Shown here piece by piece: positions 11,149 to 19,283 of a stretch of 44,368 nt of DNA. The stretch is from assembly GCA_019918135.1 (NCBI GenBank), contig WBZZ01000609.1, forward strand, positions 92,501 through 136,868, in the 5' to 3' direction. How positions within the stretch are numbered: the first letter of the stretch is position 1; every line of letters begins with the position of its first letter. Source of the DNA: Paulinella micropora. Lineage: Eukaryota > Cercozoa > Imbricatea > Euglyphida > Paulinellidae. The position numbers and the translations under genes were made by a program. The notes under the pieces are model-generated. The model had not been told where the DNA came from and made no database searches. It was given only the letters and a program-made list of their open reading frames with translations.

Positions 11149-11733
11149 GTGGCAAGGTCGACGCGAGCGACGGATGTCCATGGAGGAGGAGGGGAGAAGG
11201 ACACTAACCCGAACGCGGGTAATGTGGACATTCGACATGTGCGATGGAAGGAAAGAGAGGCGATTGCGGCCATCAAGTGGGTCCGAGACGCTTTTTATCT
11301 GTTGAGACCGGCAGAATCTCATGTTGCCGATGACACTCTCTCAGATCTTTATCTCATGCGAGCTGTGGCGGTCCCGCAGACTACACGGGCAGCACGGACA
11401 TCGAAGAGATCCTTAGCAGCAAAAACGATACAACCGGTACTCCATTTTTGGACCCTGTTGAGGATCCAAAAGCTAGACAATATTTACCGGTGTACAAAGA
11501 CGCGAAAAATCTCGAGACATGGGATGATACTATTACCCTTCGAGACAAAGACCACACTGCGTGGACTATTCAGTCACTGTCCTAGAGGAGTGCTTGACAT
11601 TCCTTTTGACTTATCTTTGGGCGCCATCCCTAACAAAATATGGGACATTCTGGAGGAGTCGAAGTTTGACTTGACTTTTGTTGGCGGCCCGCCACCTGGC
11701 AAAGGGGTTCGCGCAAGGCGACGAAGGCAGTAA
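11149..11733 (+). CDS. Open frame downstream of pol, unknown function
   Basis: An open frame in a different phase from pol runs without a stop from inside the pol end to 11733; 11149 is only the first GTG-type start. It is very basic and acidic at first (K, E, R rich), then reads as ordinary protein and ends in a run of Arg. For about 11360-11586 a second frame also reads as well-formed protein (containing PFLDPVEDPKARQYLPVYKD), so the true product may be split by frameshifts. Its position suits an accessory or env-like third ORF, but I see no signal peptide or membrane span and do not recognise it. Confidence 0.4.
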   Translation: MARSTRATDVHGGGGEKDTNPNAGNVDIRHVRWKEREAIAAIKWVRDAFYLLRPAESHVADDTLSDLYLMRAVAVPQTTRAARTSKRSLAAKTIQPVLHFWTLLRIQKLDNIYRCTKTRKISRHGMILLPFETKTTLRGLFSHCPRGVLDIPFDLSLGAIPNKIWDILEESKFDLTFVGGPPPGKGVRARRRRQ

Positions 11734-12298
11734 GTGACATTTTTTTCTTTTATCACGCGTCGGACATTGAAAGCTGCATGTGGATTAATCTCATAGTGCC
11801 CATGTCAGATCATGTCTTATTAAAATGTTTTTATACCATTGTTGTTACTTGGCATTTTTATCGCAACATATGAGTGCGAGGGTCAATCGGCAAATGGATA
11901 CGACACCGTATAAGGGGATCGCTTGTGAGTTTAGCGATGGTGTTCCTGGTACGACCCTGCTTCAAGTATCCAGGGTGATGTTCTCAAAAAATGTTCTCAT
12001 AGTAGACATATTAAATTTTTTTCTTTGGATATACTTAATATCGTCATACCAGCACGGTCCGTCTCTACTTGTGTCGGCATATCGCATGGTCGGGCTCACT
12101 CACCCCGGCTTTGGATATAGTTATTAGGTCTGGCCCCCTAGTACTATATTAAGGTAACCGATTGAATACAAGGGTATGTTGTTAAAAGACAATGTATTTA
12201 CTGATCGGAAGTGTTTTTGGAGAAGGAGAAAAATTATAACGCTGCTTTTATTGCAATAGTAATACTATTTGTTCTTGACATACTGCCTCAGAATTAAG
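11734..12298. other. Gypsy 3' noncoding region
   Basis: Between the last open frame and the 3' LTR I see no supported gene. A 100-codon frame at 11825-12127 has a hydrophobic start and middle but no recognisable family, and I do not call it. No clear polypurine tract touches the 3' LTR. Confidence 0.5.
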
Positions 12299-12775
12299 TT
12301 ACGGGGGGGACAACAAGTGTGGAAGGAGGAGTTTTTATTTACAAAAACGAGGCTGGAGATTTATAGTTGACTCGTGTCTGGCGTATGCGTTTTATATATC
12401 CACTGCACCGTCTATCCGTGGGTTAATGCACTTAGTTGCGACACCCCGTAGCGTTTGTGCAGAAAAGAAATCAGCAATTATATGACGAAAATATTGCATA
12501 TTTCCGTCATAAAAACGGGAAGGTGTACTGTAGGCATCACCCCCCGGATAGCCGGTAAAAAGTACCCTTTTTCTGGTGTCAGGTGCACCTAGTTTTTTCC
12601 CATTATTTTCAATATCGTTTGGCCGGATTTGACCTAATGCCATTTTAACCTTGGTCTGTTGCCGTTTTCTTTTCTGCTTCACTGAGCTAATATAACGAGA
12701 CATCATTCTCTTTTGGGGATTTGTGTCTGGTTGTATTACCGACTTTTTATTGAGCTATCTTCGGGGATTGTAACA
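12299..12775 (+). repeat. 3' LTR of the Gypsy element
   Basis: Direct repeat of 2154-2629, differing at about six or seven sites (for example GGAAGAAGG/GGAAGGAGG, CTGCTCC/CTGCACC, TTCGGCTTC/TTCTGCTTC). It ends GTAACA and is followed by TAAAAAGCTG. Confidence 0.93.
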
Positions 12776-12969
12776 TAAAAAGCTGCTGCAACAAGTACCC
12801 GGAAAGGTACGTGACTACAATTGACTATTCTGAAGAAGTTGAACAGTATTGATCAGTGATATTAGAAGCAGGTGTAACGTCCCCAGTTGACTAGATAACC
12901 AGCTCCAAACGTCCTTTAGTTTTGAATAGGTATTACACGCAACACAGACAAAAGCAATAGACGAGAGCC

Positions 12970-13151
12970 GGGTTCGTACTTTTCTTTTACTTAGATATTT
13001 GAATAATGACACGTCACTAAACACCACAACCCCAGACCGCCAAAGCATTAAATTCACCGTTACACTTAAAGTGATATAGGTAAATAGGTAATTGTCATTG
13101 GGGTGGGCCGGTATGACTAAATACTATTATTAATTAATAAATTATCCATTG
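12970..13151. repeat. Direct repeat, left copy (candidate LTR)
   Basis: It begins GGGTTCGTACTTTTC and ends AATAAATTATCCATTG. It matches 15953-16136 with a few substitutions and small indels. Flanking sequences outside the pair differ, which fixes the ends within a few bases. Confidence 0.85.
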
Positions 13152-13404
13152 CTCCCCCTATTTAGGAATAACGGCCCCATCTACCTTATGCTACTAACCT
13201 TGCATATATGATGGTAAATATGTGTAGCCCTATTCAGAAATTTCCGGAGCCGCACTAACGACTATATGCACTAACTCTATACTGACTTGCCAATGAAGTC
13301 ACGCTCAAAATTGGACTGCTAATAGAGCGTAAAAAGGTCACAGTCGTAGGGCCGCCCACCGCGCGCTCCCCCGCTCCCTTGATCTCTTGAAGCCGTCCCT
13401 TTGC
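13152..13404. other. Unassigned spacer inside the gag-only element
   Basis: No supported gene. It lies between the left repeat and the last basic coding remnant. Confidence 0.4.
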
Positions 13405-14060
13405 TCAGCTTTCCGGCTGCCAGCCGCCCACTTGTCGCCGCTTGAGTCCGCCACCAGGGTCGTAGAACCACATGTGCTCCGCGCGCCCCACCCATCTTCG
13501 CCGGACCTCCAGATCTGAGCCTGAACCGCTGTCGCTGTCGATGTCGCTGGCCACCGAATGTTTGTTGCGTTGGTAGTCGTTGTCAGAGCCAACTTGGTTC
13601 CCCGACTTCATAAAACAAATTTGCCCTTTCATTGGGCTCTTCCGAGTGGACATAGCCTTTCCGGCTTTCCCCTTCTTTTTCTTGCTTCGGCGCTTTGAGC
13701 GCTTCGCCCTCTCTCTCTTCTTCTTCTCCTGATCAACTAAAGGTTTAGGCTGGCTACCTTTGTTTTGCTCCCCCATCACGGGGGCTTCCTTCTCACTCTT
13801 TCTTTCCTGATCTCTGTGTGCATCCCGCAAAATCGCCCTCTCAACAGACCATACGCTGCCTCTCGCAACAACACATTCTCACTCTCCATGCCATCAGTGC
13901 ACACAAAACATTGCTGCTCACCTGACACTCGCCCCTCACATAGACGATAGATTACTCTCTCTTGTACTACCATCACTTTGACCATGTGGGCCTTCTCCTT
14001 TACCATGCCTGCTCTGTCTCGCCCTGTCAAAAATCTCGTCATCCTTTTCAATGCTTTCAC
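13405..14060 (-). pseudogene. Basic C-terminal remnant of gag-only element
   Basis: Two overlapping minus-strand frames (13776-14060 and 13405-13830) continue from the zinc-finger region through apparent frameshifts. The first has a short Cys pair (CFVC). The second is extremely rich in Lys, Arg and Glu, with an SDSGSGSDLE stretch. I recognise no enzyme domain. It could be a nucleocapsid tail or the relic of a pol N-terminus. Confidence 0.4.
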
Positions 14061-14602
14061 CTTCTCACCTTCGTGTCTGACTCACTCCCCCTATCTGTGT
14101 CAGAAGTGTCTGACTTACTCCCCCTACCAAACTTTCCATGTTCCACTTTTCCTCTCTTTTCTTTCTCTCTCGGTTCTTCCTTCTCACCTGGCTCTTCTCT
14201 CGCCTTCTTCATCTCTTCACATTCATGCAGTCTATGCTCACCCCCACACATCCTGCACTCCCTCTCACATGCGGCGAACACATGCCCCTCCATGTTACAG
14301 TTGAAACATTTCTCTCCTTTCTTCCACGTCTTCTTTCTCGTTCCTGTTCCTTTCCCTCCCCCTTTCTTATTAGTGGTGGTGTGTTTAAACCTACAGTTAG
14401 ATCTATCACAGCTGCCTGACTGTTCAAACAGGTAGCACACCCCAGGCACACTACGCATAGTGACTGACCCCTCTGTATGAGCAAAACGACACGCATCCCC
14501 CCACTTACATCCACTCTCTCTTTGAAACCCAAAACACACACCTCTCTGCCCTTCCTCTCTTTTGTTGGCATCTTTCCCTGAGTGTGCTTTTTCTTTCTTC
14601 AT
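14057..14602 (-). pseudogene. Nucleocapsid-like part with CCCH and CCHC fingers
   Basis: A 181-residue frame with four zinc-binding motifs in order. Two are CCCH fingers (C-x8-C-x5-C-x3-H in CFGFQRESGCKWGDACRFAH, then a similar one starting CYLFEQSGSC). Next comes a retroviral-type knuckle C-x2-C-x4-H-x4-C (CFNCNMEGHVFAAC) and a shorter CRMCGGEHRLHEC. A Glu/Lys-rich tail follows. Its start overlaps the upstream frame's stop in ATGA, so it is probably the continuation of a frameshifted gag rather than a separate gene. Knuckle plus CCCH fingers suggest binding of the element's RNA. Confidence 0.7.
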
Positions 14603-15238
14603 CTTCCTTTGTTCCTATCTATCTCCAATGCTCTTTCTTCCAACTCCTCCCACCATTCCTCAAAAGACCATGCATGCTGCTTTTTATTCATCTTCAGCGT
14701 GCTCATCCATCCTCCCCAATCCTTTCTCACCCCCTCTGAAGCATACTCAGGGTTTTGTAAGGCATTAGTGATTATAGTTTCCATCGTTTTGTGGGGTGTT
14801 TTATGGCCTACTGCCTTTAGCTCTTCGTCTAACGCAACAAACGCATCAAACTGTGGAGCATAATCGCACCCCTCATCAAATGTCCATGCATTCATCGCAT
14901 TTATTTTGTCTTGCACATCTTCCTCACTCACCTTACCAAACCTTTTGGTTAGTCTCGCCCACAGTATGCAAGTTCTGACCAAAGTCTGGTGAGGTGTCTC
15001 TCACCAAATCTGCCACACTCCTCTTGGCTTTACCTGCTAGCTTATCAAACACAAACGAAAAAGCTTCCTCTCTCTGTCTTTTCATCTCGTGCTCCGAACT
15101 CTCCTCATATGCTACTATCATTCTATCTTCCTTCTCTTTTTCCTCTACTTGCTCCTTGCTCTTCGTCCTGATTGTTGTCGTTGCTGGTGTGGAATAAGTA
15201 GGTGAAGGCTGACTATTCACTCTCCCCCTCTCCTCCAC
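14599..15238 (-). pseudogene. Gag capsid-like region, frameshifted
   Basis: Two overlapping frames (14933-15238 and 14599-14982). The second has a helical, Trp-rich segment (NAMNAWTFDEG, WSFEEWWEELEERAL) resembling the capsid-type gag of Copia elements. The two frames join near 14950-14990 by a small indel. No other domain is visible. Confidence 0.5.
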
Positions 15239-15282
15239 CTGCTCTTCTCCTCCCTTTTGCTCACTCTCACCACTATCTCCCC

Positions 15283-15549
15283 CTAACGTAGGCTGTCTTT
15301 CTGTCTCAGTAAAATAAGAGGTAAGGTTTTCCTTGTCTGACCCTGACTCTGAGTCTCAACCCTATCTTTACTCTCTCTCTCTCTCTCTCTTGTTGATTGC
15401 TTTCCTGCTCTCTCTCCCCACCTCCACATGTAGTTGGGGACTTTCTTTCCTTTGCTGTGCAACGCACTCACATTACTCTCATGAATTAACTTAATGTGTT
15501 CTTGAGGGGTCTTTAGTGCCCCCTTCAGTCCTTTGGCTCCCAAGGCCAA
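15283..15549 (-). pseudogene. N-terminal gag remnant
   Basis: An 88-codon minus-strand frame with a basic first half and an RERERES run caused by a short CT repeat. It lies just upstream of the capsid-like region and in the right order for a gag N-terminus. Alone it is unconvincing. Confidence 0.3.
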
Positions 15550-15952
15550 ACTACTATCTCACGTTGAAAGGCCTTGAACGGGGTTCTCCCGTCATACTGT
15601 CCTTTTCCCGTCATACTGCCTTTGTTTTTGAAAGTGCCTCTTAGAGTACACACTCATGAGTCTGAGGTCTTAGAGGCTGTCTGTCCTTTTTGCTTTTTTT
15701 GACTTAGTTGTTGCAGACCAGTTGTTGTGCCTGATGTGCTTGCCTTGTCCCACGACGCGGTCACCTAACCAAAACGGGGATAGGTACAATTCGTTCAAAA
15801 ACGAGCCACAGGCTTGCGAAGCTTCCCTTTTTGTGTGCCAATTTTGGAGTGGCACCAACGCTTTGACAGTCGCCTCCCAGGTCGGCGATGGTCTTCTTTC
15901 TTTTTTGCTTGCAGTGCTCCAGAGTTAAGCGCTGCCAAGGCCCATAACCCAT
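15550..15952. other. Leader region of the gag-only element
   Basis: Between the first gag-like frame and the right repeat I see no supported gene. Several 60-70 codon frames overlap here on both strands and look like chance. If the element is an LTR element read on the minus strand, this is its leader. Confidence 0.4.
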
Positions 15953-16136
15953 GGGTTCGTACTTTTCTTTTTCTTAGATATTTGAATAATGACACGTCAC
16001 TAAACACCACAACCCCAGACCGCCAAAGCATTAAATTCACCGTTACACTTAGAGTGATATAGGTAAAAATAGGTAATTGTCATTGGGGTGGGCCGGTATG
16101 ACTAAATACTATTATTAATTAATAAATTATCCATTG
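15953..16136. repeat. Direct repeat, right copy (candidate LTR)
   Basis: Matches 12970-13151 in the same orientation, with two or three small insertions (for example CTTTTTC against CTTTTAC, and GTAAAAATAGG against GTAAATAGG). It would be the 5' LTR if the element is read on the minus strand. Confidence 0.85.
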
Positions 16137-16549
16137 AAAAGCGAGCCAAACGAACGAAACAGCTCGTACATGTCTCTAAGTCAAAAATTTTATTAATATG
16201 TGTCCATACGTGAGTCAGACATATTGTCATTGGCGCCACCACTGCCACCCACACTAGTAATTTCCCCTTTTTCCACACTAATGATTGAACTATTCAGTAA
16301 TATTAACTAACGTATTTACCGGTTGTATTAATCCCATCACAGTACGCTGTTGGAACTGTAATCTTAATTAATAGTTCAGGACCTGCCTCAGAGTAACGGT
16401 GTCGTTAGAACCATTACTTACGATCCGGCCAGTCAAGTTACGGGGCGCGTCCTGTTCGCGCCTTTTCTTATTAAAGCTGTAATACTGCTTGAAGCGTAGG
16501 CTCGGCGTTGCTATCATATGTCATTATATTAATGATAGTAGTCTAACAG
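16137..16549. other. Unassigned host flank left of the Polinton-like element
   Basis: No gene is supported. The sequence is mixed in composition and ends at the 6 bp target duplication of the virus-like element. Confidence 0.5.
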
Positions 16550-16555
16550 GTTATC
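16550..16555. repeat. Target-site duplication, left copy (GTTATC)
   Basis: GTTATC directly precedes the element's first bases AGTAGATAAAT and is repeated exactly after its last bases at 36442-36447. Six-base duplications and AG...CT termini are the known signature of Polinton/Maverick insertion by an rve integrase. Confidence 0.93.
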
Positions 16556-17161
16556 AGTAGATAAATACACATTTTACTAGGTCGTTTTTTCTTATCCTCA
16601 AAACAACCTTCGTAAAATGTATCGTCCTTCCTATTAATTTCCCGCAAATCAATACTAAGCATCAAAACAGCAAAATAAAAAAGCAAAAATTTTTGATAAA
16701 TACAAGAAAGCAAAATAAATAAATTCGTTTTCCTCTTCTTCAATAACAAAAAAAAATATTAACGAACCGCTTCGTTATTCCTTATAAAGATTAACGAAAA
16801 ATATATTTATGTAAATGGAAGAATATATAAGACCTAATTCTAAACAATTATATGAACAAAAAAATAGAGAGCAAAGGAACAAGAAAGCAAAAGAAAAAAT
16901 AAAATGTGAATGTGGAGCAGAAGTATCAAGAGCGAATTTATCAAGACATAAAAAAACACACCAATATCAAAATCAATAAATTTTACTACTATAGGTACTA
17001 CTATAGCACACTTATCTATATATATTATTTCATAAAATATTTCACAAAATTTTTGATAAAAATCATCTGGGAATGGAAAGATGAAAATAATTCTTTAGTT
17101 CCTCCGTATCCCCGCTTGAAAACCATGTGATAACATTTTTAGCCGTCTATAGTGCTACCAA
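16556..17161. repeat. Left terminal inverted repeat (606 bp)
   Basis: It reads AGTAGATAAATACACATTTT inward and ends GCCGTCTATAGTGCTACCAA. The reverse complement lies at 35841-36441. At least six differences occur in the outer 260 bp, and a patch of about 45 bp near 17045-17095 does not match at all. The integrase reading frame ends exactly where the repeat ends. Confidence 0.95.
16815..16979 (+). CDS. TIR-borne C2H2-type zinc-finger protein (left copy)
   Basis: A 54-residue frame from ATG to TAA lying wholly inside the left terminal repeat. The N-terminal half is charged and probably helical. The C-terminal half is one zinc finger, C-E-C-G then SRANLSRHKKTH, i.e. C-x-C and H-x3-H ligands. 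It could bind DNA at the element ends, for instance as a regulator or terminal cofactor; that role is inference. The copy in the right repeat is identical in protein, differing by one synonymous base seen by eye, while the surrounding repeat has diverged. Confidence 0.75.
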   Translation: MEEYIRPNSKQLYEQKNREQRNKKAKEKIKCECGAEVSRANLSRHKKTHQYQNQ

Positions 17162-18157
17162 TTACAGGTCCATTTTTACTTTTGCCTTTCGTTCTCTTTT
17201 GCTTGTTCTGATATTTTCTGGTTCTATTTCTTCTCTCTTTAGCAATTTTTTTGTTTTCTTCTCTTTTATAACTTCTTTAGTTTGCTCTTTCATATCTTTT
17301 TCTTCGTCAATTGGTTTAGTAAAATCAGTTTTCAATAAATCCCTCGGGCTTACTAACTCGTCATTATTTAGTATGATTTTAAATCAGGAACGGCCTTTAA
17401 CTTTATAAATAATTTTGCTGAAACTCTTTCCTCCTTTCGCAAACATTAGCCTTTTATTTTCCTTACGAACTCTATCTCCGATATTGAATTCATTAATAAG
17501 GTTATCTCTAGTTATGACTTGCTTGTTTTTATCTCTTCTAGCAAAGACGTCCACAGGTCTGGCTTGAATTCCTCTATGAACTTTATGATTATAAACATTA
17601 ACTAAGTCTTGAATATAACTTACCCAATCAAAATTTCTATTAGTTTCAAATAATAAATCCAACCACCTTCTAATACTCCTTATAACTCTATCAACAACCG
17701 CTAATGCTCTGTGGTCCCCTACTTCAACCACATCGTGCTTAATACCATTTTAAATAAAATAATCACGAGTAGCACCTTTATATTCTCCTCCGCTGTCGGT
17801 TGTAATTGATTTAGGTTTATAAGGTATAGATTTCAAAGCATAATAAACTTCTTTCGCTGTTTTATTTTTTAATGGAATGATTATTAAATATCTTAAATAA
17901 CAATCAATCCAAACAAGCATCCAAGCATATCCTTTATTTCCTTTCTTATCTTTTATCTTACTCATATCTGCTAAATCTAAGAAAACTTGGTCTAATGGAT
18001 TATCAACCCATATAGTATTCCATATTTTCGGGTTCTTTTTCTGGTGGTGTATTTTAAGTGCTTCTTCTTCTTTTGTTTTAACTACTTCTCCCGTAGGTTT
18101 GTCTTCTAATTGACTATCACGATTTTGTTTATTAATAATTGTATGTTTATGGTCCAT
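17162..18157 (-). pseudogene. rve-family integrase with two in-frame stop codons
   Basis: DDE-type integrase that would insert the element and create the 6 bp duplication. One frame of 332 codons runs from ATG 18157 to TAA at 17162, interrupted by TAA at 17750-17752 and TGA at 17384-17386 and by no frameshift. Catalytic-type motifs are VFLDLADM (D61 or D64), ITTDSGGEYKG (D121) and ALAVVDRVIRS, where D155 stands at the place of the third acidic residue, usually Glu. The C-terminal part (FNIGDRVRKENK, YKVKGRS) looks like the SH3-type DNA-binding domain and continues past the TGA into a charged tail. It diverges from the SAP-like gene at 18194. Either it is dead or the stops are recoded; death is simpler. 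Confidence 0.9.
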
Positions 18158-18193
18158 TTATACAAAATATGAAAATATTTTTTTATATATACA

Positions 18194-18705
18194 ATGCAGA
18201 CCGTAAAAGTTCTGAGAACGGAGACGATGTCCGAAAATTAGTAAATTAAAAAAGGCAGAACTGCTTAAATTGTTGGAACATTATGGAATGATGGTCTCGG
18301 AAAAGAAAAAATTTAAGAAAACTACGAAACCACCACCTAAGTTTAAACCTTCGGAAAAAACAATCCGCTATTAAGCCAACCAATGACATTTCATTAAGTG
18401 AAGATATAACGAGAGAGATTGAAAAACTAAACAATGATTTAAGTAAATTTAGAGATGATGTTCATGATATACCTTTATACAGAAAAATAAGGAAAGGAAC
18501 AAAGAAAGAAACTTTTGATGAAATTCAAAATATTCAAAGTATTTTGAATGAAAGACGAAATGAACTTATTAAAATGATTAAGAATTTTGAAAAAAAGAAT
18601 GTAAAATATCTTGAAAAAATAGATTATATTTTTATCGATACAACTACAATTAACAACAAATTAAAAACTATGTTAAAAAATTATAGAAAAGATAAGTGGG
18701 ATTAG
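18194..18705 (+). pseudogene. SAP-like small protein with two frameshifts
   Basis: Starting at ATG 18194, the protein signal shifts frame at an A run near 18235 and again at the A6 run near 18355, then reads to TAG at 18703-18705. The first part, KLKKAELLKLLEHYGM, resembles a SAP or HeH-type DNA-binding helix pair. A Lys/Pro linker follows, then a helical charged region ending YRKDKWD. I recognise no enzyme. Its stop overlaps the stop of the convergent gene at 18702. It is divergent from the integrase, with a short AT-rich gap that could hold promoters for both. Confidence 0.6.
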
Positions 18706-19151
18706 AACTTTAAGAAACATTTTTCAACATCATTATTTTTTTCCTTCTTACCACCACCAGAAGATTGATTATATACTTTTACACTTACACTACTTGACTT
18801 CTTACCTTTCTTAGGTTTCGGTTCTTCTTCTTCACTACTCTCACTTTCACTTTCTTCACTCTCAGGCTCTGGCTTCTTACTCTTCTTCTTTTCTCTCTTA
18901 GTTTCCGATTTCGCTCTTTTGATTTTCATTTTCGCCATCTTTTCTGCTATCAGGTCAGTAAAATCAACCTCATCCTCACTATCACTGTTTTGCTCTGGTG
19001 TGTCATCTTGTTCTTCGTCTTCGCTTTTAACCGCATTTCGGTATTGTTCCAAAACCTTTTTGGCATGTTCCATCTTTCGTTGTTTCGCTTTCGCTTTTAT
19101 TCCTTCCACAGCACTCCCCCAATTCTTACGACTTGCTTCGGGAGACGGCAT
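18702..19151 (-). CDS. Charged Ser/Glu/Lys-rich protein, unknown function
   Basis: A 149-residue protein. The N-terminus (MPSPEASRKNWGSAVEGIKAKAK) is amphipathic, followed by low-complexity acidic (EEQDDTPEQNSDSEDE) and Lys/Glu/Ser tracts that are likely disordered. No domain is recognised. It may be a virion core or DNA-associated protein, but nothing proves this. It is convergent with the SAP-like gene and divergent from the fibre gene; the intergenic 19152-19283 holds a repeated motif and a promoter-like T-tract. Confidence 0.65.
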   Translation of the reverse strand: MPSPEASRKNWGSAVEGIKAKAKQRKMEHAKKVLEQYRNAVKSEDEEQDDTPEQNSDSEDEVDFTDLIAEKMAKMKIKRAKSETKREKKKSKKPEPESEESESESSEEEEPKPKKGKKSSSVSVKVYNQSSGGGKKEKNNDVEKCFLKF

Positions 19152-19200
19152 TTATACTAAGATTATTATATTTTAGTATTTTTTAAATAATTAATTAATT

Positions 19201-19237
19201 GATATTTTATTCTGACTTCGTCATCATAAAAACATCG
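19201..19237. promoter_or_regulatory. Dispersed inverted motif, copy 1
   Basis: This 37-base intergenic motif (GATATTTTATTCTGACTTCG, then TCATCATAAAAACATCG) recurs in reverse complement at 31272-31307, with two substitutions and one indel. Both copies lie just upstream of a minus-strand gene. A shared regulatory site is plausible. Confidence 0.55.
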
Positions 19238-19260
19238 CTTCCGATTAATTTTTTTTTTAA

Positions 19261-19283
19261 TTTTTTTTGCTTAATATACGAAT
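19261..19283 (+). promoter_or_regulatory. TTTTTTTGCT promoter-like motif before the fibre gene
   Basis: A long T run ends in TTTTTTTTGCTTAATATA, 5-20 bases before the fibre ATG. The same T-run plus GCT stands before the genes at 24423, 24798 and 27862, all structural. I infer a late promoter. Confidence 0.6.

Larger units (their letters stand above)
2154..12775 (+). mobile_element. Ty3/Gypsy LTR retrotransposon
   Basis: A 10.6 kb element bounded by direct repeats of 476-477 bp. It holds a leader, gag, and a pol with protease, reverse transcriptase, RNase H and integrase in Gypsy order (RT and RNase H before integrase). By eye I count about six or seven differences between the LTRs, so the insertion looks fairly recent. 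I could not find a clean target-site duplication or a convincing polypurine tract immediately before the 3' LTR. One frameshift in gag may be real or a sequence error. Confidence 0.95.
12970..16136 (-). mobile_element. Degraded gag-only retroelement between direct repeats
   Basis: Direct repeats at 12970-13151 and 15953-16136 enclose about 2.8 kb whose coding sense is on the minus strand. The coding part is gag-like, with zinc fingers; I find no reverse transcriptase or integrase. This suits a non-autonomous LTR element of possible Copia affinity. The repeats are short for LTRs and lack clear TG/CA ends, so the boundary is uncertain. Several frameshifts indicate decay. Confidence 0.6.

Noticed and set aside
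11825..12127. 100-codon ORF with hydrophobic parts, considered as env remnant
   Set aside because: No signal, no Cys pattern, no family resemblance, and short; not supported.
17127..17408. 93-codon plus-strand ORF rich in Phe and Ser
   Set aside because: Antisense shadow of the integrase C-terminal tail.
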